Origin: DATJUF01 sp035524095 | GTDB taxonomy: Bacteria; Desulfobacterota; Binatia; Binatales; Binataceae | DNA: 5,621 nucleotides | Direction: 5' to 3' | NCBI GenBank assembly: GCA_035524095.1 | Contig: DATKPK010000004.1 | Location: 1 to 5,621, forward strand | Shown here: piece after piece, positions 1 to 4,767 of the stretch | Layout of the letters: each line of letters starts with the position of its first letter | Position numbering within the stretch: the first letter of the stretch is position 1 | Notes under the pieces: model-generated | What the model was told of the DNA's origin: nothing | The model's database searches: none | The model's input: the letters and a program-made list of their open reading frames with translations, nothing else | Position numbers and translations under genes: made by a program

Positions 1-266
1 ATCGTTTCCTCCACCATTCCAGTACCATCAACATCAAAGGCGAGAGCTTTCGGCTGAAGGAGAAACGCCGTGCCGGACTGCTCAGCCAGCAGGCTACTGA
101 GAATACCGCCGCGCCCGCCCGTGATTCGCCGAAATCATCCAATGGAGGTAGCGCGTAAAATCCTCGCGCCACCACGCATCACGCCGGGCGCCAGAAATAA
201 AACAGTTCGTTAAATGAGGGACATCCGTAATCGGCGAAAAAATGACAATTTAGCCCGGCGTTGACA
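1..266 (+). mobile_element. Right-end fragment of an IS21-family insertion sequence
   Basis: The stretch begins inside the C-terminal part of an istB-like gene and continues about 108 bp past its stop. The probable terminus is the CA of TTGACA at 261-266, because IS21-family elements end in TG...CA. The subterminal region shows the kind of short repeats expected at such ends: TGACAAT occurs at 243-249 and 262-268, and ACGCCGGGC (181-189) is the inverse of GCCCGGCGT (253-261). The transposase gene istA and the left end would lie upstream of the window, so completeness cannot be judged. The exact terminus is inferred, since no target-site duplication can be seen with only one end present. Confidence 0.6.
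3..158 (+). CDS. istB: IstB-like ATP-binding protein of IS21 family, C-terminal end (partial)
   Basis: Only the last 51 codons are present, starting in frame at position 3 and ending at TAA 156-158. IstB is the AAA+ helper ATPase that works with the IstA transposase in IS21-family transposition. It is usually about 240-260 residues, so roughly 80 percent lies outside the window, including the Walker motifs. Identification rests on the conserved C-terminal block RFLHHSSTINIKGESFRLKE followed by KRRAGLL, which is typical of the end of IstB proteins. The final 20 or so residues (rich in Ala, Ser and Asn) are a variable tail. The reading frame is open from the window edge to the stop. Whether the full gene is intact is unknown. 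Confidence 0.82.
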   Translation, partial: RFLHHSSTINIKGESFRLKEKRRAGLLSQQATENTAAPARDSPKSSNGGSA

Positions 267-567
267 ATGGGCGCGAGTCGCCGCCGCAGGACGAAGCTTT
301 AGACTTTGAATCGAACTGACTTGAGTAAAGGCGACGGGGATGTTTCAAGTGAAACATCGGTTGCAAGAGCTAATAACTGCTGAAGTACGAGAGTGCATGG
401 CGGAATTCGCATTGGTTTGAAACGGCCAGTAGACTGCCGTCATGCGGAGCGCGACGCAGCAAATTGCTAACCGCCACAGCGAAAATGGCTGCCGTGTACC
501 GTGCGACCCATGGGTCGGCGCAGGCAGTCAGCAAGTGAACGTCAAGAAGGAGCCGAAGGAAAGAATC
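267..567. other. Non-coding stretch between IS21 end and GST gene
   Basis: About 300 bp without a convincing gene. It holds the first parS-like site (341-356) and the leader and ribosome-binding site of the downstream GST gene. An in-frame ATG exists at 442, but it has no good ribosome-binding site and the 42 residues it would add do not resemble the GST family. No clear sigma-70 promoter with both boxes was found. Confidence 0.5.
341..356. other. parS-like ParB-binding site 1 (one mismatch)
   Basis: TGTTTCAAGTGAAACA differs at a single central base (C to A at position 8) from the widely conserved chromosomal parS consensus TGTTTCACGTGAAACA. One flanking base on each side (A and T) extends the dyad. 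The right flank (TCGGTTGCAAG) resembles the right arm of site 3 (TCCGTTGCAAG), but the left flank no longer pairs with it. That suggests a decayed member of the same element family. Binding by ParB/Spo0J is inferred from the motif only. Confidence 0.5.
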
Positions 568-1212
568 ATGTTGACTGTCCACCATTTGAATAACTCGCGA
601 TCATTTCGGGTCGTATGGCTATGCGAAGAGCTGGGCCTCGACTACAAGCTGGTCAACTATACCCGCGACCCGCAGACCCAGCGGGCGCCCGATTCATTGA
701 GCAAGATTCATCCGCTGGGCAAAGCCCCGGTGATTGAGCATGACGGTCAGGTGATTGCCGAGACTGACGCGATTATCGAGTACATCTGCCATAAGCTCGG
801 CGGCGGGCGGTTGAGCCATGGGCCGGCCTCGCGCGAGTACGGCGCTTATCTGCAATGGCTGGCGTTCCCTGAGGGGACACTTATGCCCGGCCTCTTGTTT
901 GATCTGATTTACGCATGGACGGGTGGCGGCAACGAAATGATGAAAGGCTTTTTCGAGGCCGAAATCGTGAAGAACCATCAGCACGTTGAAGACACGCTGG
1001 CGAGTCACGACCATATCCTGCAGTCGGGATTTTCGGCGGCAGATATCAATCTGACGTGGACACTCGAAATGAGTGAGGCGCGCGGCCGTCTCAAATCGTT
1101 ACCACGAGCGCAGGCATATGTTTCAAGGATGCGTGAACGGCCGGGCTATAAGCAGACGATTACGCGCGGCGGTCCGCAGGACTTGAGCGTGTTTTCGGCT
1201 GGCGCGGCCTGA
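568..1212 (+). CDS. Glutathione S-transferase family protein
   Basis: This 214-residue protein has the two-domain soluble GST architecture. Such enzymes conjugate glutathione to electrophiles or use it in reductive and isomerising reactions in the cytoplasm. The N-terminal thioredoxin-like domain (about 1-78) starts with MLTVHHLNNSRSFRVVWLCE, where S10 or S12 is the likely catalytic serine as in theta/beta-like GSTs. It includes HPLGKAPVI with the cis-proline P54, and AETDAI (64-69), the site that normally contacts the gamma-glutamyl part of glutathione. The helical C-terminal domain (about 88-200) has the N-capping box SAAD ending at D159 that is typical of GST folding. The ATG at 568 is preferred because GAAGGA lies 7 bp upstream and the protein then begins exactly at the first beta strand. 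Length is normal for the family. It appears monocistronic; parS-like palindromes lie on both sides. The substrate cannot be predicted. Confidence 0.9.
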   Translation: MLTVHHLNNSRSFRVVWLCEELGLDYKLVNYTRDPQTQRAPDSLSKIHPLGKAPVIEHDGQVIAETDAIIEYICHKLGGGRLSHGPASREYGAYLQWLAFPEGTLMPGLLFDLIYAWTGGGNEMMKGFFEAEIVKNHQHVEDTLASHDHILQSGFSAADINLTWTLEMSEARGRLKSLPRAQAYVSRMRERPGYKQTITRGGPQDLSVFSAGAA

Positions 1213-1216
1213 GCTT

Positions 1217-1231
1217 AGATCACTGTGATCT
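1217..1231. repeat. 15-bp perfect palindrome just after GST stop
   Basis: AGATCAC-T-GTGATCT is a perfect 7-bp inverted repeat around one central T. It lies 4 bp after the GST stop codon and directly abuts the parS-like palindrome at 1232. It could be an operator-type dyad or part of a compound 3'-end structure. There is no T-tract after it, so it does not look like a standard intrinsic terminator. Confidence 0.5.
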
Positions 1232-1263
1232 GACACCGACGTTTCACGTGAAACATCGGTGTC
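1232..1263. other. parS-like site 2 within a 32-bp near-perfect palindrome
   Basis: The core GTTTCACGTGAAAC (1241-1254) matches the inner 14 bp of the parS consensus exactly. At the 16-bp level only the first base differs (C for T at 1240). The dyad extends well beyond parS: GACACCGA (1232-1239) pairs perfectly with TCGGTGTC (1256-1263), with the sole mispair at 1240/1255. It lies 19 bp downstream of the GST stop codon. ParB binding is inferred. As RNA it would fold into a hairpin with a very small loop, but no U-tract follows. Confidence 0.65.
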
Positions 1264-1986
1264 GGATTATGGCAACCCCCAGTACGAGTTCATATTTGAG
1301 ACGGAATCGTTGACTGCTTCTCAGGCCGGTTCTGCAATCGATGTCTTTGGAGAAACACAGGTTCGCCAATCAGGTAATATTTCGGGTAGTGAGGCATCAA
1401 GAAGAGTTGTTTTTCTGCAACGGATGTTTCACGTGAAACATCCGTTGCAAGGCAGTTGTTTTAGGAAACGCGAGCTGAGGGCGAGAAATGAATACAGTCA
1501 TCAACAAGATTTATTGATCTGAGCGGCAGAACTGTTCGGATTTCATCCTTGACGATGAGAAGAATTTCACGGGCTCTCTGAACTTTCGGTGGAGGCCAGA
1601 TGGGTGCGATCGATGCGTGAAGCAAACACGAGTGATTAGTGTTGGCGTGAACGACACCGGTCAAGCCGCGCCAATACTGAGTCTAGTTGCGTGGTCTGAC
1701 ACCAGCGACCGCGTTGTAATAACAGCTTCAAAACTGAGTTAAATCCTCCTTCGATGTGACACCGTGATCGTGCCATTTCGGGTGTGCAGTGTGCGTCAAA
1801 TAATGTGGTTTCGCGCTCGTCGCCTGTTTCAGTGCGCTGGGCGGGCAAGACTCATCGCGCCTGCCGGGTTTGTGAGTATTGGCCTCAAAGTCAGTAACCG
1901 TTTCGACTACGGGCTTGACAATCTGAGTCATCATGGACGAGAACTCAAGTTAGAAGTCACGGAAATGTCGAAGAGAGAGGATCGCG
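1264..1986. other. Long region with no convincing gene
   Basis: About 720 bp between parS-like site 2 and the nitroreductase gene. It contains parS-like site 3 (1416-1449). The open frames on both strands are short, lack ribosome-binding sites and resemble no family I recognise. The hexamer GACACC recurs at 1653, 1698 and 1758, as well as in the arm of site 2. A TTGACA box at 1915-1920 could be a -35 element for the downstream gene, but no good -10 box follows at the right spacing. The region is either regulatory or replicon-maintenance DNA, or the remains of decayed genes. Confidence 0.45.
1416..1449. other. parS: parS consensus site 3 within a perfect 34-bp palindrome
   Basis: TGTTTCACGTGAAACA (1425-1440) is an exact match to the broadly conserved bacterial parS sequence bound by ParB/Spo0J. 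It is framed by perfectly complementary arms TGCAACGGA (1416-1424) and TCCGTTGCA (1441-1449), giving a 34-bp palindrome with no mismatch. AGTTGTTTT occurs as a direct repeat on both sides (1405-1413 and 1454-1462). In cells, ParB loads at parS and spreads to form a partition complex with ParA and to recruit SMC. No parA or parB is in the window, so the assignment rests on the site sequence alone. Confidence 0.72.
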
Positions 1987-2454
1987 ATGGCAGACAACAC
2001 GCCCGAGGGAATCGATACTGAGCGATTGATCGCGGATCCGCGCGCGATTGATGAACTAAATCAGAACGTCATCAAAGAATTTCGTGCCAATCAGGGCAAA
2101 GTTGGCGGCCCGATGGAGAGCATGCCGATCCTGCTGCTTACGATGACAGGGGCTAAGACTGGCCGGACATTGGTACGTCCACTATGTTATTCCCGCGACG
2201 GCGATCGCATCGTCGTAATTGCCTCATACGGCGGCGCGCCGCACAACCCACCCTGGTATTACAATCTAGTGGCGAATCCGCTCGTTACGGTCGAAGTCGG
2301 CACGGAAAAGTTCAAGGCGCGAGCCACGCGAGTTTATGGCTCGGAGCGCGAGCGGCTCTTCAAGGAACAAGCCAAACTGATGCCATTTTTCACGGATTAT
2401 CAGAACAAGACGAAGCGCGAAATCCCGGTGATGACGCTGACGCGCGCCGACTAA
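1987..2454 (+). CDS. Deazaflavin (F420)-dependent nitroreductase family protein (Ddn/DUF385)
   Basis: This 155-residue protein is of normal length for the split-barrel Ddn family, which binds F420 or a related flavin and reduces or otherwise processes small molecules; mycobacterial Ddn activates nitroimidazoles. Family hallmarks are visible in order: MTGAKTGRTLVRPL (about 53-66), matching the usual TGRKSGKPR..PL block that contacts cofactor phosphates; VVIASYGGAPHNPPWYYNLV (76-95) followed by ANPLVTVEVG; and the closing strand IPVMTLTR near the C-terminus. The start is supported by GAGAGGA ending about 6 bp before the ATG. The gene stands alone, more than 500 bp from its neighbours. Presence of this family implies, but does not prove, that the host makes F420. 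The substrate is unknown; quinone, unsaturated-lipid or xenobiotic reduction are all possible. Confidence 0.88.
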   Translation: MADNTPEGIDTERLIADPRAIDELNQNVIKEFRANQGKVGGPMESMPILLLTMTGAKTGRTLVRPLCYSRDGDRIVVIASYGGAPHNPPWYYNLVANPLVTVEVGTEKFKARATRVYGSERERLFKEQAKLMPFFTDYQNKTKREIPVMTLTRAD

Positions 2455-2979
2455 TTGCGCCTGACGCTATGAAGTAAGGCTTGAGTGGCATCAAGGCCAG
2501 AAATGGGATTCTTCGCGTGGTGGCTTCAGAGATTGACGGCGCTACTTCGCGGACTCAGTCGCACACCTCGCGAATGACGAGCTACCGCGCGAGAATGACA
2601 GACTATTAATAAGTCGTGGTCAGGCGCGGGGGATGAGAGAAGCGGCGGTGCTATTGTTATGTTGCCGCAGTACCCCAAGACTGCTCACTAAAATAACGAC
2701 TACGCCAAAACAACTCGCGATCGTAAGGAGCGATCGCGAAGCGATATAATCGCAGTCAGCTCGAATCCATAATCGAATTACTCCTTGCTTCTTTCTGGGC
2801 GAGTTCGACGAGGTCGGCCCGATTGTCCGGTTTGACAGTTCCGATTCACGTGTAGTAGCAGTCGCGGGGTAAGAGCAGTTCTCGGATGAGACTGCGGCTC
2901 ACCGAACGTCGGCGCCTTTCCACGACGATCGATCTCGGTGGTGCCCACTGGTTACAGTTGCCGTCACTGGGGTGATCTG
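2455..2979. other. Gene-free stretch between nitroreductase and fur-like remnant
   Basis: About 525 bp with no supported gene on either strand. It contains the inverted repeat at 2715-2739. It also holds a loose inverted pair, ATTCTTCGCG (2508-2517) and CGCGAGAAT (2588-2596), in a GAATGACA context. A degenerate parS-like half core, TTCACGTG (2845-2852), is present but matches only 11 of 16 positions. No clear promoter was identified. Confidence 0.45.
2715..2739. repeat. Inverted repeat, 9-bp stem and 7-base loop
   Basis: TCGCGATCG (2715-2723) is perfectly complementary to CGATCGCGA (2731-2739) around the loop TAAGGAG. The right arm includes the octamer GCGATCGC (2730-2737). A second small hairpin, GCGAT-ATA-ATCGC, follows at 2741-2753. 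There is no following T-tract, so intrinsic termination is doubtful. An operator, a DNA-methylation-rich repeat or a mobile palindromic element remnant are all possible. Confidence 0.5.
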
Positions 2980-3237
2980 ATGAAGGAGCTCCGGTTGTGG
3001 GACCCATACTGTCACGCCAGATATTCAACTGGGCGTTTGGATCAGCTTGCGCAACGCTGCGATGAACGCATCGTCGTCGGATTCTTGTGGACGCCGCGAT
3101 CCTCCAAGCTAACAATCTCTGCAAACGAGTCGATCGACGACGCCTCCGCGGTTCGTAGCAAGGGAGCTTTCCTTCATCGCGCCCTCCACAATCCATCGGA
3201 GACAAATGACCGTCCTAGAAGATGTGACGGTTGCTGA
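2980..3237 (+). pseudogene. Probable broken Fur/PerR-family regulator gene (paralogue of the gene at 4166)
   Basis: From the ATG at 2980 the frame reads MKELRLWDPYCHARYSTGRL and continues to RC..R, closely paralleling the intact regulator's start MREIRLVDRRWHEKYSVQRL. About 13 of the first 30 residues are identical, including the H12, Y15-S16, R19-L20 and R26-C27 positions. Similarity then leaves this frame. The octamer TCCAAGCT sits 123 bp after this ATG and 124 bp after the intact gene's ATG, which implies a one-base loss. In the original frame, HRALHNPSE at about residues 66-74 matches HRILEQFCE of the intact DNA-recognition helix, with roughly 24 bp missing in between. The frame stops at 3237, before the metal-binding and Cys-x-x-Cys regions. 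I read this as a decayed duplicate. The remaining 3238-3453 has no recognisable gene, although CTGTGCGT near 3314 may be a trace of its Cys motif. A chance match is less likely but not excluded. Confidence 0.6.
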
Positions 3238-3453
3238 AGAAGGAAGGAAAGGATTCAGAAGCGCGATGAGGATTCCGGTCGAACAGTAAACTAAAGCTCT
3301 GCCGGACTGCCGGCTGTGCGTGGGGGCAGTTTGTCATGTAGCCGCCGGAACATATCAAACCTGCAGAGGCCTCATTACGTGGAGGCAAATGCAGATAGAC
3401 AATGTGGAACTGAGGGCGATTTTTTGAAATTCGGCTGGAATTCCGGAAGGCAA

Positions 3454-3897
3454 CTAATGCTGGGCGCAGTCGGGACAGAGGCCACGGAAGGTCACTTCAA
3501 TATCGCTGATCGCGAAGCCATAACGCTGGTCCTGCGGGAGCGAGAGATCGCCGCGCGGGACAACGTCGCGAATGGCCCCGCAACGCTCGCAGAGCAGATG
3601 CTGATGGCGCTGAACAGAGTTGGGATCGTAACGCTTGGATCTCGCATCGAGCATGATCTCACGGACCTCGCCAAGTTCACGAAACTGATTGAGGGTGTTG
3701 TAGACGGTCGCGCGGCTGATTTCAGGCAAACGGGCTGCGGCGCGATCGTAGATCTGCTCCGCGGTGAGATGCACATGCTCGCCTTCCAACACCTCTGCAA
3801 CCACCCGGCGTTGAGCGGTGAGTTGCAATCCGCGCAGGCGCAAACGCTCGAGAAGCGTGGTGGATTGCGGTTCTTCGGACTTGTTTCGCCGGCCCAT
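3454..3897 (-). CDS. perR: PerR-type Fur-family transcriptional regulator
   Basis: This 147-residue protein has the Fur-family layout. The N-terminal winged helix (about 12-92) carries GLQLTAQRRVV and the recognition helix SRATVYNTLNQF. A C-terminal dimerisation and metal domain follows. The regulatory-metal ligands of Bacillus PerR all have counterparts: H43, D91, H98, H100 and D111. The structural zinc site is complete with C103-x-x-C106 and C141-x-x-C144. The aspartate at 111, where Fur proteins usually have glutamate, favours peroxide sensing: in PerR, bound iron oxidises the ligand histidines and releases DNA. The start is the ATG at 3895-3897; its ribosome-binding site is weak. The gene diverges from the second regulator and shares with it an intergenic region holding a PerR-box-like site, so it is probably autoregulated. 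A general Fur role cannot be ruled out. Confidence 0.88.
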   Translation of the reverse strand: MGRRNKSEEPQSTTLLERLRLRGLQLTAQRRVVAEVLEGEHVHLTAEQIYDRAAARLPEISRATVYNTLNQFRELGEVREIMLDARSKRYDPNSVQRHQHLLCERCGAIRDVVPRGDLSLPQDQRYGFAISDIEVTFRGLCPDCAQH

Positions 3898-3970
3898 CAG
3901 GATGCCAGCAAAGATGGCTGGCTTGACAAAATAGTAACAGGAATGAAAGGTTGCTGAAAGCTCTCTTGAT

Positions 3971-3985
3971 TTATAATAAGTCTAA
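3971..3985. promoter_or_regulatory. Candidate PerR box overlapping a -10-like element
   Basis: TTATAATAAGTCTAA matches the Bacillus PerR-box consensus TTATAATnATTATAA at 12 of the 14 defined positions; the left half-site is exact. It contains a perfect TATAAT (3972-3977) that could be the -10 box of a rightward promoter. The best upstream -35 candidate, TTGCTG at 3951, is weak and only 15 bp away. The site lies 74 bp from the leftward regulator's start and 181 bp from the rightward one, so it is placed to control both, and katG beyond. Function is inferred from motif and context. Confidence 0.55.
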
Positions 3986-4165
3986 GTTCAGAATTCGTTG
4001 AAAGAGAGGCTGGTACCCGCCGAAGAAGAAAAGCGCGCAAAGCGATGAGTCTCACGAGCGCGAATGGTGCGCGAGAGGCTGATAAGCGGAACGCGCTGCT
4101 GTTAGCTCGTCTCCCTGTGCGGGTAGGGGTCGCGTTCACTGTTGGTAGCAGACCAGGAGTGGTTT

Positions 4166-4708
4166 ATGCGAGAAATCCGGCTGGTGGATCGGCGGTGGCA
4201 TGAGAAATACTCAGTTCAACGACTTAGCGAGTTCGACGCGCGATGCCGTAAGCGGGGGATTGCGCTAACCCCTCAGCGTCTCGCCGTTATCCAAGCTCTG
4301 CTTGCGGCGGAGAACCATCCGAGCGCCGACGAAATTTGTGCGGCGATTCGCCGGACGCATCCGCATGTATCGTTAGCCACGGTCCATCGGATCCTCGAAC
4401 AATTTTGTGAAGTGGGAGAGGCGCGCAAGGTAACGCTGCTGCACGATGTCGCGCGTTACGACGGCAACGTCGAGCCTCACCATCATGTGCTGTGCGTCCG
4501 CTGCAGACGCGTACAGGACATCGAGGTTCCTGAAGTGGACAAATTTCTGGAAGGCAGGAGCAGCCTGGGAGAGTTCGCGGTGCTGCGCTGTTCGCTGGAA
4601 ATTGATGCGCTGTGCGGGAGGTGCCAACTTGCCGAGAAGCGAATGGCTAGTCAGCGCCCGCATGACATCAACCTAAAATCCGCGAATGAGTCCAACGAGA
4701 AACATTAG
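4166..4708 (+). CDS. Second PerR-type Fur-family regulator, next to katG
   Basis: This 180-residue Fur-family protein has an N-terminal extension of about 20 residues and a polar C-terminal tail of about 27. The ATG at 4166 is chosen over the TTG at 4142 because AGGAG lies 6 bp upstream of it. Residues fall exactly 14 positions later than in Bacillus PerR: metal ligands H51, D99, H105, H107 and D118, and zinc cysteines C110/C113 and C150/C153. All are present, so peroxide-sensitive metal regulation is likely. The recognition helix reads SLATVHRILEQF, with histidine at position 74 where the family almost always has tyrosine, which may change DNA specificity. The gene is followed 59 bp later by katG in the same direction with no visible terminator, so the two are probably co-transcribed and the protein is a likely katG repressor. 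The same N-terminal extension appears in the broken gene at 2980. Confidence 0.87.
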   Translation: MREIRLVDRRWHEKYSVQRLSEFDARCRKRGIALTPQRLAVIQALLAAENHPSADEICAAIRRTHPHVSLATVHRILEQFCEVGEARKVTLLHDVARYDGNVEPHHHVLCVRCRRVQDIEVPEVDKFLEGRSSLGEFAVLRCSLEIDALCGRCQLAEKRMASQRPHDINLKSANESNEKH

Positions 4709-4767
4709 AGCGGTACGGAAAAGGAAACAGACCAATTCACTGAGCGAAAGATAAGGAGAACAAGGAT

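Noticed and set aside
442..567. Upstream in-frame ATG extending the GST by 42 residues
   Set aside because: The extra residues are unlike any GST, while the ATG at 568 has a good ribosome-binding site and begins at the first beta strand of the fold.
1232..1449. The parS-like palindromes as intrinsic terminators
   Set aside because: Neither is followed by a T-tract, and the shared 14-bp core matches the parS consensus, which terminators would not need to preserve.
1259..1522. 87-codon GTG-start open frame on the + strand
   Set aside because: It starts inside the arm of parS-like site 2 and runs straight through the 34-bp palindrome of site 3, has no ribosome-binding site and resembles no family.
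1461..1934. Three short minus-strand frames (1461-1664, 1636-1848, 1728-1934)
   Set aside because: They overlap each other, lack ribosome-binding sites and show no recognisable domain.
2508..2600. Dispersed palindromic repeat (ATTCTTCGCG ... CGCGAGAATGACA)
   Set aside because: It resembles repeats seen in some environmental genomes, but the arms are imperfect and about 70 bp apart; copy number cannot be judged from one window.
2843..2858. Possible fourth parS site around TTCACGTG
   Set aside because: Only 11 of 16 positions match and the outer parts of the dyad are lost; too weak to call.
2846..3205. 119-codon minus-strand frame
   Set aside because: Arginine-rich, without family similarity, and opposite to the Fur-like remnant, which has the better explanation.
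3316..3957. 213-codon + strand open frame
   Set aside because: It is antisense to the intact PerR-type gene at 3454-3897, whose metal and DNA-binding motifs are unmistakable; the + strand reading shows no family features.
3897..4139. 80-codon minus-strand frame whose TGA overlaps the regulator's ATG (TGATG)
   Set aside because: Such overlap can mean translational coupling, but the frame covers the promoter region and PerR box, has no recognisable similarity, and has an Arg/Ala/Ser-rich composition typical of chance frames.
4142..4165. TTG start for the katG-linked regulator
   Set aside because: The ATG at 4166 has AGGAG 6 bp upstream, and homology with the remnant at 2980 begins exactly at that ATG.
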